This document shows positions 33,715-42,437 of a stretch of 64,000 bases of DNA, in pieces (within the stretch, counting starts at the first letter, position 1; each line of letters starts with the position of its first letter). The notes under the pieces were generated by a model. That model had not been told where the DNA came from and ran no database searches. It worked only from the letters and a program-made list of their open reading frames with translations. The position numbers were made by a program, and so were the translations under genes. This DNA comes from UBA8337 sp963932545 (GTDB lineage Bacteria; Pseudomonadota; Alphaproteobacteria; RS24), in the NCBI GenBank assembly GCA_963932545.1, contig CAWVRH010000010.1:10116-74115 (forward strand), written 5' to 3'.

Positions 33715-34608
33715 TTAAATATTATTTTCTGTCATCCATGTTGCAAGCGCCGAGCCAATCTCATGTGGGCTGTCTTCTTGGATGAAATGAGTGCCTGACA
33801 CAGTAACTTCTGTTTGATTTGGCCAAGTGCGGCAAAAGTCGCGCTGCGGTCCAACCAAAATCGAACCGGGGTCGGCGTTGATAAATAGTTTCGGCATCGG
33901 GCTGGCCGCCATAAAGGCAGCATAGCTGTTGACCAAAGCCACAACCTCAGCTGGCTCGCCTGCGATGGGAATTTGGCGGGGCCAAGTAAGAGTGGGTCGC
34001 CGATCTTCGCCAGCGTTCTCGAACGGCGCTCGATAGACGGCCATTTCGGCTTCTGTGAGGTCTCGAATAATGGAGTTCGGCAGCACGCGTTCCACAAAGA
34101 CGTTTTTCTCGAGAACAATCGGCTCGCCCATCTCGGAGCGGAAAGCCTGAAAAATATCGCGGGCGCCCTCTGGCCAATCAGACCAGTCGGCAATCGCTTG
34201 CACGATGCCTTCCATGTAGCAAATGCCGGATACATTGTCGCGATGACGCGCGGCGTAATGGAAGCCTAGGGCGCTGCCCCAATCGTGAATAACCAAGACG
34301 ATGTTTTGAGAAATGCCCAGTGCCTCAAGAGCCGCTTCGAAATATTGGCTTTGTTCGGCAAATGTATAGCGCTCGGGCCCGCTGTCTTCTAGCTTATCGC
34401 TGTCCCCCATACCGATTAAGTCGATGGCGATGCAACGCCCCAAAGTTTCGTCATGCGGCATGACATTGCGCCACAAATAAGAGGAGGTAGGGTTGCCGTG
34501 CTGAAACACAATCGGGCGGCCATTGGGATCCCCCAGCTCTACGTAGCTCATGGTTTTTCCAAGAACTTCGATGGTCTTCTTTGGATGGGCTTTGGCGCTT
34601 ATGGTCAT
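33715..34608 (-). CDS. Haloalkane dehalogenase, HLD-II type
   Basis: A 297-residue alpha/beta hydrolase that would split carbon-halogen bonds to an alcohol and halide. Seen: nucleophile Asp109 in HDWGSALG, halide-stabilising Asn39 (HGNPTSSYLW) and Trp110, acid Glu133 (YMEGI), and base His274 (GTHFIQEDSPHEIG). The Asn/Trp pair and the Glu acid after strand 6 match HLD-II (DhaA/LinB-like). No signal peptide. Physiological substrate is unknown in marine bacteria, where halogenated algal compounds are plausible. Confidence 0.93.
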   Translation of the reverse strand: MTISAKAHPKKTIEVLGKTMSYVELGDPNGRPIVFQHGNPTSSYLWRNVMPHDETLGRCIAIDLIGMGDSDKLEDSGPERYTFAEQSQYFEAALEALGISQNIVLVIHDWGSALGFHYAARHRDNVSGICYMEGIVQAIADWSDWPEGARDIFQAFRSEMGEPIVLEKNVFVERVLPNSIIRDLTEAEMAVYRAPFENAGEDRRPTLTWPRQIPIAGEPAEVVALVNSYAAFMAASPMPKLFINADPGSILVGPQRDFCRTWPNQTEVTVSGTHFIQEDSPHEIGSALATWMTENNI

Positions 34609-34644
34609 ACTCTTTCTCCCTCGGTTAGAGGAAGAAGCGTGCCA

Positions 34645-35385
34645 CTAGAGGCCGCGCTCGTCCAGCATGAATTGTAAGAACTCACGATAGCGCGCCAAGC
34701 GCTCGCGCTCAGATTCCGCGTTATGGAAATAGCGCGTATGCAGATTGACCAGACTGGTTTCAAATTTTACCAGCATCATTTCCATTTCATCGCGTGCCAT
34801 TAAGCTTTGGCTTTCAAGCTGCTCCAGCTCTTGCATAATCGTTTGCCGCCGCTTCTGGGTTTCGCTGCCTATGGTTTCAATTTGTCCCCGAACATCGGCA
34901 ACTAATTCGGCTCGGGTTTTTTCCATTTCGGCCAAAAGATCATCCGCACCCTGCCAAGCTTCATTGGCTTGGTGGCGAATTTCCGACAGGGTATCTTGCA
35001 TGCGCATGGACAGATTTGCCATGTCGCTGCCTGCGCGCACATCTTGGCCAATGGCCATATTGATGCTCGGCTCAATCGTGCCGGGTAAGTCTAAGTCTGG
35101 CGCGGGGCCAAATGGGTCATCGAGGGGGCTCGGCTTTGGGTTTACATCTGCCGTGGCGGCGAATTCTGCGGCGATGGCGGCGTCCAAATTATCGGCCTCT
35201 TGCGTGCCCACTTCTAAGTCTAAAGAATCGGGCAAGTCTTGGCTTGCGCCATTTTGTGGAGTTTGAGGTATCCCTTCGGGGGCGGTGCTGGGGGTATCGC
35301 CAACTGTGGGTTCGGCTTCTAAAATAGCATTGATTGCATCAGCAATCTCGGCCATACGCCGAACTTCGCCGTCTTCATCTGCCAT
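34645..35385 (-). CDS. Hypothetical acidic coiled-coil protein
   Basis: A 246-residue soluble protein without a recognised family. Seen: a short N-terminal helix (VRRMAEIADAINAILEA), about 100 residues of low-complexity acidic, Pro-rich linker, then a long coiled coil from about 125 to 235 rich in Glu, Arg and Met. It has a strong AAGGAG site nine bases upstream. It is divergent from the GAF-TM protein across 143 bp. The build resembles a structural or scaffold protein, but nothing points to a task. Confidence 0.75.
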   Translation of the reverse strand: MADEDGEVRRMAEIADAINAILEAEPTVGDTPSTAPEGIPQTPQNGASQDLPDSLDLEVGTQEADNLDAAIAAEFAATADVNPKPSPLDDPFGPAPDLDLPGTIEPSINMAIGQDVRAGSDMANLSMRMQDTLSEIRHQANEAWQGADDLLAEMEKTRAELVADVRGQIETIGSETQKRRQTIMQELEQLESQSLMARDEMEMMLVKFETSLVNLHTRYFHNAESERERLARYREFLQFMLDERGL

Positions 35386-35528
35386 TTTTTTACTCCTTAC
35401 ACAACATAGATACGCACAGGCAATTGACCTGAAAGGATTTGCCCTATACCGAATCCCAATATCATTTTACAACATTGTCAGAAATTATCTATGGCATCTG
35501 TATTTATTTTAGGAAAGCGTGACTTTTC

Positions 35529-36578
35529 GTGACTGACGACCTAACCCAATCGCCGAACCCAGATATCGACGCTGCTTATCAGCGCGCCGATAAGCAGGAT
35601 AGTATCGGCATGCGCGCTTTGGCAGGTCTGTTTCTGCTTGAGCATGAGTTTCGTCGGGTGCCGGCCGCGCCAGATTTGGCGCGTTTGGTCGTCAACCGTT
35701 TGAACCGCTTTGCGCCCTATGATTGCGCGGTGTTTTGGACTTGCAATGCGCGCGGTAAAGTTCTGGACGTTACCATCTCGGGGGTTGTGCAAAGTAAAGA
35801 CACGAAACCGATTTTAGACTGGGGGCAACAATTAGGCCGTTGGCTGAACCAGTCGGGTTACGCAAATGTGCAACTGACGCCCGCGATGCTCGATATGGCC
35901 GAGCTGAAAAAGCAATGGCCGGGCAATCTGCCAAAGAACGGTCTTTATGTTCCGTTGCGTCGCGAAGATGGAAAATTGCGCGGTGGCATTGTTTTACTGC
36001 GCGCCGCCGCTTGGTCGCATCCGGTTCGCATCATGCTCGATCAATTGGCCGAAGCTGCCGCCTACACGGTAGATGCCTTAGAGGCGGGCGTGCATGGACG
36101 AAAAGGCGCACGACGCGGGTTTGTTAGATTGGCCACGACAATCGCCTTGCTAGCGGTTTTGGGCTCTAGTTTTCTTGTTCCCATTCCCGTCAACGTGGAT
36201 GTGCCAGCCCGCCTTGCGGTATCGGCCACCAATCAGGCGGCCACCCAGCCCAACTCTCAATCCAGCACCGTGCCGCGCGCGCCAGCACAAATTGATTTAC
36301 AAATTCCGCCCCAAGGCGCTATGGCCCTGCGCCCCGGCTCTCGATTGAAGACACGGGTAAACGGCATTGATTATGAATTAGAGGTCGAGCATATCACCCC
36401 TTGGCTGGCTGGCTTATTTGCCGATAGAAGCATTCGCGCGCGTTTGGTTGGCGCGCCAGATGGCTTGGCGCCAGCTGAGCTGCACTCGATCACCATTGAA
36501 AATGCGTCTATGCCTTTGCCACTTTATTTACTGCGCGGGCCGATTTCGGCGATGCGCAAATGGTTCGCTTTAAATTAG
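35529..36578 (+). CDS. GAF-like / transmembrane / adaptor-like protein of unknown function
   Basis: A 349-residue protein. Seen: a GAF-like N-terminal cytoplasmic region (about 45-185, FAPYDCAVFWTCNARGKVLD), one transmembrane helix at about 199-217, and a periplasmic end with a Pro/Ser/Thr/Gln linker and beta-rich LRPGSRLKTRVNGIDYELEVE. The order GAF, TM, extracytoplasmic beta domain resembles GAF-containing HlyD-type adaptors, but the biotinyl-lipoyl hairpin is missing. The start is GTG with a distant AGGAAAG, so the true start may differ. No partner transporter is adjacent. Confidence 0.65.
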   Translation: MTDDLTQSPNPDIDAAYQRADKQDSIGMRALAGLFLLEHEFRRVPAAPDLARLVVNRLNRFAPYDCAVFWTCNARGKVLDVTISGVVQSKDTKPILDWGQQLGRWLNQSGYANVQLTPAMLDMAELKKQWPGNLPKNGLYVPLRREDGKLRGGIVLLRAAAWSHPVRIMLDQLAEAAAYTVDALEAGVHGRKGARRGFVRLATTIALLAVLGSSFLVPIPVNVDVPARLAVSATNQAATQPNSQSSTVPRAPAQIDLQIPPQGAMALRPGSRLKTRVNGIDYELEVEHITPWLAGLFADRSIRARLVGAPDGLAPAELHSITIENASMPLPLYLLRGPISAMRKWFALN

Positions 36579-36581
36579 CGA

Positions 36582-37400
36582 TTAGCGTTGGCTAATTTGT
36601 TTCAGCAAAGCTTCCACAGCTAGCGGCGTCGTCGCGCCCGCACAGACCAAAAGATTATTATCGATAAGCAATCTTTGCTTGGCGCTATATTGGCGCTCAA
36701 TAGCTGGATGGGTTAAAAACTCCATGCCTCGACTGTCCGGCCCGCGCAGTTTATCCGCGCGCTCATTGGCCAGAATGTAATCGGCTTTAATCGCCAAAGT
36801 GGTTTCCAAACTAATGCGGCCCATCGATTGCGAGCTGATCTGGCGGCCCAAGTTAACGCCTCCCGCCAAAGCAATAATTTCGTCCAATATATGCCCATCA
36901 CCCACCGTAAGATTACGTCTTTGCAGGGGCAGTATTCGCGGGCGATGCGATACCGGCTTGAGGGCAGCCATACGAGTGTCTAATTCTTTTAGATAAGCCG
37001 CCGCTTCATCTTGGCGGCCGATGGCGTTTCCTAAGGCTAGAATTTCAGTGCGGGCATCGCCAAACCCATTGGCCGCGTTTTGAACCAAAAGTGGAATTCC
37101 CAATTTTTCAATCAACCGATTTCGCATCGGGTCGCTGTAACTTGAGACAATTACGAGGTCCGGGGCCAGTGCCGCAATGCTTTCTATCTGGCCATCACTG
37201 ATGGGGAAGCTTTGCGCTGTTTCGGCCCTGGCGGAAAGGCCAGCATCGCGCGATTGAGGCGTTAGCGCGAGGACTTGGCGTCGATCGGCAAAACCCATCA
37301 AATACACATCGGCGCATAAGCTCAAGCTCATCACGCGCGGCAAAGCCTGCGCCGGCGCTAGGCTGGCAAAGCAAAATAGAACGGGTAGAAGCCATCTCAT
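36582..37400 (-). CDS. Periplasmic ABC substrate-binding protein (BtuF/FecB-like)
   Basis: A 272-residue class III binding protein. Seen: a signal peptide ending APAQALP, the two-lobe build with a long connecting helix (NAIGRQDEAAAYLKELDTRM), and the block LAPDLVIVSSYSDPM. Family members bind cobalamin, haem or siderophores; the divergent BtuC-type permease 78 bp away makes cobalamin the first choice. It is the second binding protein of the locus, besides the signal-less one at 40737. Confidence 0.82.
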   Translation of the reverse strand: MRWLLPVLFCFASLAPAQALPRVMSLSLCADVYLMGFADRRQVLALTPQSRDAGLSARAETAQSFPISDGQIESIAALAPDLVIVSSYSDPMRNRLIEKLGIPLLVQNAANGFGDARTEILALGNAIGRQDEAAAYLKELDTRMAALKPVSHRPRILPLQRRNLTVGDGHILDEIIALAGGVNLGRQISSQSMGRISLETTLAIKADYILANERADKLRGPDSRGMEFLTHPAIERQYSAKQRLLIDNNLLVCAGATTPLAVEALLKQISQR

Positions 37401-37478
37401 CCGTTACGCTTGCCATGAAGTCTGCTGCTTGTCCATAAGCGGTTGCGCGCTCGCGCGGGCGCGGTTAAGTTTGGAGCC

Positions 37479-38477
37479 ATGAAGAAAACAATAAAACTTA
37501 ACTTCACCCTAGCGGCCACCCTCATTTTTATCGGCACAGGTTCTTTGTTGGTTGGCGATGTGGCCACCTCGCCCTCGGCTTTGCTCGATTGGTTGGCGGG
37601 CGTGGGGCCTGAATTTCATGTCTTATTATTTGAAACCATCCGAGCGCCGCGCATTGTTTTGGCGGCTTTGACAGGATTTGTTTTGGGTTTATCTGGCGCT
37701 GCCATTCAAGGGTTTTTGAGAAACCCTCTAGCTGAACCAGGCATTTTGGGCGCCAGCAATGGTGCTGCGCTTGGCGCCGTTATAGCCATTTATTTGGGCC
37801 TCGCTTCGACACTGTCTTACCTTGTACCTTTGGCGGCATCCTTGATGGCTTTGGTTTCGGTTGTTTTGTTGATGGCGGTGGCTGGCGTTGGGGCTTCTTC
37901 TTTGCGATTGATACTGGCGGGCTTTGCGGTTTCGGCTTTCGCGGGCGCGGGTATTGCCTTGGCGCTAAACCTGAGCCCGAATTATTTTGCCGCGCTTGAG
38001 ATCGCTTTTTGGCTTTTGGGTGCGGTAGAGAACCGGTCTTGGTTGCATGTCAGCCTTGCGCTTCCGGGCGCTGTGTTTGGATGTCTATTGATGTTGTCGA
38101 CAGCGCGCAGCCTTAACGCTTTGGCGTTGGGGGAGGAAGTGGCGCAAACGCTGGGTCTGAATTTACGTAACTTGCGCGCGCGCATTGCTATTGGCTTGGC
38201 CTTGGCGATTGGCGCGGTGGTTTCGGTGACGGGGGTTATTGGTTTCGTCGGCTTGGTCGCGCCGCATTTGGTGCGCCCTTATTGTGGCCATGTGCCCTCG
38301 CGCAGTTTGCTGCCATCGGCTTTGCTGGGGGCCATTTTGCTGGTACTGGCAGATACCGCCATTCGGGCTATCCCCACGGTTATGGAATTAAAGCTCGGTG
38401 TTCTGACGGCATTTTTTGGCGTGCCGCTTTTGCTGTTATTATTGCGCCGACCTGGAGCCCTAGGTAGCGACGCTTAA
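37479..38477 (+). CDS. btuC: FecCD/BtuC-family ABC permease, probable cobalamin importer subunit
   Basis: A 332-residue inner-membrane permease with about ten transmembrane helices. Seen: the gate region GLSGAAIQGFLRNPLAEPGILG, the ATPase-coupling loop with LNLRNLRARIAIGLA, and GVIGFVGLVAPHLVRP near the C-terminus, which are standard for BtuC/FecCD. Start at 37479 has GGAG directly ahead; an upstream ATG at 37443 lacks one. The cobalamin riboswitch begins about 50 bp after its stop, so this gene is not itself under that switch unless transcribed into it. Confidence 0.85.
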   Translation: MKKTIKLNFTLAATLIFIGTGSLLVGDVATSPSALLDWLAGVGPEFHVLLFETIRAPRIVLAALTGFVLGLSGAAIQGFLRNPLAEPGILGASNGAALGAVIAIYLGLASTLSYLVPLAASLMALVSVVLLMAVAGVGASSLRLILAGFAVSAFAGAGIALALNLSPNYFAALEIAFWLLGAVENRSWLHVSLALPGAVFGCLLMLSTARSLNALALGEEVAQTLGLNLRNLRARIAIGLALAIGAVVSVTGVIGFVGLVAPHLVRPYCGHVPSRSLLPSALLGAILLVLADTAIRAIPTVMELKLGVLTAFFGVPLLLLLLRRPGALGSDA

Positions 38478-38524
38478 AACATCGACTTGATGAAGGTCGC
38501 ATTTCAGTCTACTAAGATGTTTCG

Positions 38525-38697
38525 AACAAGGTGCCCCAGTGATGGGGATAAAAGGGAATATCGTGCGGGCTCAATTTGCCCAAGTCGATAGCTGCTCCCG
38601 CAACTGTCAGCGGATAGCCGACGGCCATTATGCCACTCATATATTGGGGAAGGCGGCCAGAGGCGATGATCCGCGAGCCAGGAAACCTGCCTTGATC
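38525..38697 (+). promoter_or_regulatory. Cobalamin riboswitch
   Basis: Contains the conserved pieces in order: GGGAA after the first stem (about 38554), CCCGCAACTG (38597-38606), GCCACT (38632-38637), GGGGAAGGC (38646-38654), and the B12 box AGCCAGGAAACCTGCC (38676-38691). It precedes the BtuB receptor gene and should repress it when adenosyl- or other cobalamin is abundant. Confidence 0.93.
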
Positions 38698-38769
38698 GGT
38701 CGTTTTTCGGGTGGGCGGGATGCACCATGCCGAGGCGGATTTTCCGTTACAGACGACAAATAGCCACCT

Positions 38770-38801
38770 CGCGAAGAGCTAATTCTTCGCGGGTTCTTTC
38801 G
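38770..38801 (+). terminator. Hairpin in the riboswitch expression platform
   Basis: CGCGAAGA, loop GCTAAT, TCTTCGCG (38770-38791), followed by a weak T-rich tail GGTTCTTT and then the GGAG Shine-Dalgarno of btuB. It may terminate transcription or shield the ribosome site when cobalamin is bound. Confidence 0.55.
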
Positions 38802-38819
38802 TCTGTTTGGAGAAACAAC

Positions 38820-40694
38820 ATGAAAAATATTCGTTTATCTGCCATGGTAGGTCTGTGCTTCAGCGCCAGCCTAATGGCGCCTTCTTTAGCCCAAGAGGTC
38901 GATGAGATTATCGTCTCGGCCACGGGCATTCCAACACCGGCCGCGCAAATTGGCGCCTCGGTGGATGTCATTACGGCAGAAGACTTAGAAAATCAGCAGG
39001 TTATCTATTTGCAGGATGCGCTTCGCGGCCTCAAAGGGATTACCTTTGACCAAGAAGGCACAATTGGCGGTATTGGTAACTTGCGTATGCGAGGTCTCGA
39101 TCGGCAAAATATTGTCGTGTTTATCGACGGGGTAAATATGGCCGACGCGGCGGATATCCAAGGCGGTACGGAAATTGCCAACCTATTGGTCAGGGACATT
39201 GAGCGCATTGAAGTCCTGCGCGGGCCAAACAGCGTTCTTTATGGCTCCAACGCCGTGGCTGGAGTGATTGATATTCGAACCAAATCTGCTGGTGGCCCTC
39301 AGGCGGGGTCTTTATCGGTAACCGCTGGGGCAAATGAACTGGCCCAAATGAAACTGAGCACATCGGGCGAGACTGCCAATGGGCGCGTTGGATATCGTGT
39401 TTCATTACAATCTTTGGATGTTTCCTCCCCTTCCGAATTTGATGAAGAAGATACAGATTACTCAGAGAACGAAGATTATGAAAACAGAACCGCCTCTGGG
39501 AAATTGGATGTGCATTTCTCTGATTTCACTTCTTTGTCTGTTAATCTTCGTTCGGCTATCAGTTCAGCGGACACAGATGGGTATAACTTGAATTTTACGA
39601 AAAGAGATGGCCATTTCGGAACGGAGACCGTGCAGAATCTCATTCGTGTCTCTGTTGATAGCGAATTCAGCGACGACTTATCAATCAACCTAAGCCATAG
39701 CTTTCTTGGCAATTACCGCGATGGTTTTGCCGAGGTGGGTTCAACTTATTGGTATGACGGAGAGCGCGAAACCTCACAGGCGCGCGCGAAATATGCGCTA
39801 TCAGATGATGGCTATTTGCATATTGGGGCAGAACAAAAAAATGAAACTCTATTGCAGGTCGGGTTGGACAGCGAAGTGGAAGTGGAAACACAGGCTGCCT
39901 TCGGGGTTTTGCACACGAAAGTTGGACCAGCGCATACAACACTAGGCTTGCGCCACGATGACCACGAGACCTTTGGCAGTAACGCCAGCTGGAGATTTGG
40001 TTTGTCACTGCCAATTACTGATTATTTGACCACAAGAGCTAATGCTGGCACGGGGTATCGTGCTCCTAGCCTCTATGAGTTATTCGGTCGAGATGAAACC
40101 TGCTTGAACGACATTTGCGGCAACATGGAGCTGGAGCCAGAAGAAAGCGATAGTGTGGAGCTGGGGATTTCCCTCGAACCAGACGGCGCGCCATTCGCAT
40201 TGGACATCGGGTACTTTGACATTGAAACGGAGAACCGCATTTTCTATAAAAATATCGGCCCACCCACCTATGCAGGGGATTATCAAAATGATGTTGGGCA
40301 ATCCACATCGACGGGTACAGAAATGTCTTTGATTGTAGACTTGAGCAAAACTCTGAGCGCCGATATCACATACTCGCGAATTAATTCGAAAGACGCGAGT
40401 GGCGGCATTCAGAACAACCAGCCTCGTCGCCTTTGGTCATTTAAGGGTTACTATGTGGGGGAAGATAAAAAGACGACCCTATCGGTAAACGCACGTCAGG
40501 TGACAGACCGATATCGTTCTGACGTTCGCCAAGAAGATTATTTCGTTATGGGCTTTGCCTATGGCTATCTGGTTACAGATGCCGTGAAGCTAAGTGTGAC
40601 TGGAGATAATATTTTGGATGAACACTATCAAACGGTGCCTGGTAAATCGACGCCTCGTCGAACTTGGAACATAGGCCTCACCGCAAATTTCTAG
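38820..40694 (+). CDS. btuB: TonB-dependent cobalamin receptor
   Basis: A 624-residue outer-membrane receptor. Seen: a signal peptide ending APSLAQE, a TonB-box-like EVDEIIVSATG, the plug domain with NLRMRGLDRQNIVVFIDG and VLRGPNSVLYGSNAVAGVI, a 22-strand barrel, and terminal Phe (LTANF). The start has GGAG eight bases upstream and is the one used by the riboswitch leader, which is the main evidence for cobalamin as cargo. Confidence 0.92.
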   Translation: MKNIRLSAMVGLCFSASLMAPSLAQEVDEIIVSATGIPTPAAQIGASVDVITAEDLENQQVIYLQDALRGLKGITFDQEGTIGGIGNLRMRGLDRQNIVVFIDGVNMADAADIQGGTEIANLLVRDIERIEVLRGPNSVLYGSNAVAGVIDIRTKSAGGPQAGSLSVTAGANELAQMKLSTSGETANGRVGYRVSLQSLDVSSPSEFDEEDTDYSENEDYENRTASGKLDVHFSDFTSLSVNLRSAISSADTDGYNLNFTKRDGHFGTETVQNLIRVSVDSEFSDDLSINLSHSFLGNYRDGFAEVGSTYWYDGERETSQARAKYALSDDGYLHIGAEQKNETLLQVGLDSEVEVETQAAFGVLHTKVGPAHTTLGLRHDDHETFGSNASWRFGLSLPITDYLTTRANAGTGYRAPSLYELFGRDETCLNDICGNMELEPEESDSVELGISLEPDGAPFALDIGYFDIETENRIFYKNIGPPTYAGDYQNDVGQSTSTGTEMSLIVDLSKTLSADITYSRINSKDASGGIQNNQPRRLWSFKGYYVGEDKKTTLSVNARQVTDRYRSDVRQEDYFVMGFAYGYLVTDAVKLSVTGDNILDEHYQTVPGKSTPRRTWNIGLTANF

Positions 40695-40736
40695 AACCGC
40701 CTAGAAGTTGTTGCAAAAATGTGACATGTTTTTAGC

Positions 40737-41666
40737 ATGAATAAGAACATAAAAATTGTCAGCCTTTTACCCAGCGCGACCGAGATTGTGGCCGCGCTGG
40801 GCATGGGCGACCAACTAGTCGGGCGCTCACATGAATGCGATTGGCCGGCTGGTCTCGATCATTTGCCTATTCTCACCGCGCCCAAAATGAACCCGCAAGC
40901 CAATGCGGCCAGTATCGACCGAGATGTGCGCGCATTGGTGGAAGACGGCCTGTCCGTCTATCAACTCGATGCTGACGCCATTCAGAGGCTTGCTCCCGAT
41001 TTTGTTATCACACAATCGCAATGCGAATTATGCGCCGTTAGCCTAAAGGAAGTGACGCATGCTCTGCGTGATTGGGTTGGACCAAGTGCGGCGCCCGAGT
41101 TGGTCTCGCTCGAGCCTATGTGTCTAGACGATGTGGCTAAAGATATAACTCATGTGGCGAAAAGCCTTGGTGTAAGGGAAGCCGGGGAGGCGCTGAATAC
41201 ACAAGTTGCGGATGGCTTCACTCGGTTGCGCGTGCAAACCGAGAGGCTTGCTTTGCGGCGCGTGTTTTTTATGGAATGGACGGCGCCACTTATGGGCGCC
41301 GGAAATTGGATGCCCGAAACGATTGCTGCCGCTGGCGGCGAGGTGGTGTTGGGCCAAGATGGAGCCCATTCGCCAGTCGTTAGCTGGGCTGATGTGGCAG
41401 CCGCCGACCCTGAGGTTATTTTGGTGGGCCCCTGTGGGTTTTCCATCGAACGGGCGCACGAAGAAATGGCCGCCTTGGTTAATTTGCCAGAGTATCAGGA
41501 ATTGCGAGCTGTGCGCTCTGGCGAGGTCTATTTGGTCAACGGGAATCATTTTTTCAATCGGCCAGGCCCCAGATTGTTGCAATCAGCACAGATTGTCGCC
41601 GAGATTTTGCACCCAACTGTTTTCGCACCCACGAACCACGGCATGGGGTGGGTGCGCTATGCTTGA
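40737..41666 (+). CDS. Cobalamin-binding protein, BtuF-like, without signal peptide
   Basis: A 309-residue class III binding-protein fold. Seen: IVSLLPSATEIVAALG at the start, ITQSQCELCAVS, and VYLVNGNHFFNRPGPRLLQS at the end, characteristic of the cobalamin-binding subgroup of COG0614. The N-terminus has no signal peptide, which is usual for this subgroup and implies a cytoplasmic or unknown location, in contrast to the exported protein at 36582. Its end overlaps the next gene by 8 bp, coupling it to the ATPase. Confidence 0.85.
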   Translation: MNKNIKIVSLLPSATEIVAALGMGDQLVGRSHECDWPAGLDHLPILTAPKMNPQANAASIDRDVRALVEDGLSVYQLDADAIQRLAPDFVITQSQCELCAVSLKEVTHALRDWVGPSAAPELVSLEPMCLDDVAKDITHVAKSLGVREAGEALNTQVADGFTRLRVQTERLALRRVFFMEWTAPLMGAGNWMPETIAAAGGEVVLGQDGAHSPVVSWADVAAADPEVILVGPCGFSIERAHEEMAALVNLPEYQELRAVRSGEVYLVNGNHFFNRPGPRLLQSAQIVAEILHPTVFAPTNHGMGWVRYA

Positions 41667-42405
41667 TCTGAAAAACATATCGGCTTTAACGCCTGAATCC
41701 ACGACGCAAAAATCTATTTTGCATGACATAAGCTGTCGTTTTGAGGCAGGCCAAATCACCGCGATTGTGGGCCCCAATGGGGCGGGCAAAACCACTTTAC
41801 TGCGCGCCGCCGCAGGGCTTGCGCCGCTGAGTGCGGGCTCTATTCATCTGGAAGGCTGCGATTGGAAAAACCGGAAAACGCGGGCCCGAAATTTGGCTTA
41901 TTTGTCACAATTTCAAAACATCGCTTGGCCGCTGGCCTGCCGCGATGTTGTGGCGCTGGGGCTTTTGCCCTATGGGTTTCGCAATGATGAGCTGGTGATG
42001 GCGGCTTTGGCGCGCTGCCACGTTACGCAATTTAGCGACCGCCCAATTAATACGCTGTCGGGCGGCGAGCGGTCTCGGGTGTTTTTGGCGCGTCTGCTGG
42101 TTGCGAATGCGCCGTTATTATTGCTTGATGAGCCAACGCAATCTCTCGATGTTGCAGGCGCCATGGGGCTGATGCACCTGTTGCGCGGCGCGGCGGATGA
42201 TGGTGCGGCGGTTGGTGTGGTGATGCATGATTTAAATTTGGCCTTGGCGTTTTGCGACCATGTTCTGCTTTTGCAAAACGGCGTGCTGAAGGCGCAAGGC
42301 GCGCCGCGCGATGTCTTTACGCCGAGCCGACTTGAGCCTATCTTCGATGTTGAGTTTGATGTTATGGCGGTGGGTGAAGCCCAATACCTAATGCCGACAA
42401 TGTAA
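41659..42405 (+). CDS. btuD: ABC transporter ATPase, probable cobalamin importer subunit
   Basis: A 248-residue ABC ATPase. Seen: Walker A GPNGAGKTT near residue 37, Q-loop in YLSQFQN, signature LSGGERSRVFLARLL, Walker B LLLLDEPTQSLD and switch His in VMHDLNLAL. Motifs are intact. The sequence resembles the FecE/BtuD/HmuV importer class. The ATG at 41659 overlaps the preceding coding end, so it is translated with the cobalamin-binding protein; a far upstream ATG in the same frame is not used. It most likely powers the BtuC-type permease. Confidence 0.88.
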   Translation: MLDLKNISALTPESTTQKSILHDISCRFEAGQITAIVGPNGAGKTTLLRAAAGLAPLSAGSIHLEGCDWKNRKTRARNLAYLSQFQNIAWPLACRDVVALGLLPYGFRNDELVMAALARCHVTQFSDRPINTLSGGERSRVFLARLLVANAPLLLLDEPTQSLDVAGAMGLMHLLRGAADDGAAVGVVMHDLNLALAFCDHVLLLQNGVLKAQGAPRDVFTPSRLEPIFDVEFDVMAVGEAQYLMPTM

Positions 42406-42437
42406 TCGTATCGCCCCAATTTGCGAAAGGAAGCCCT

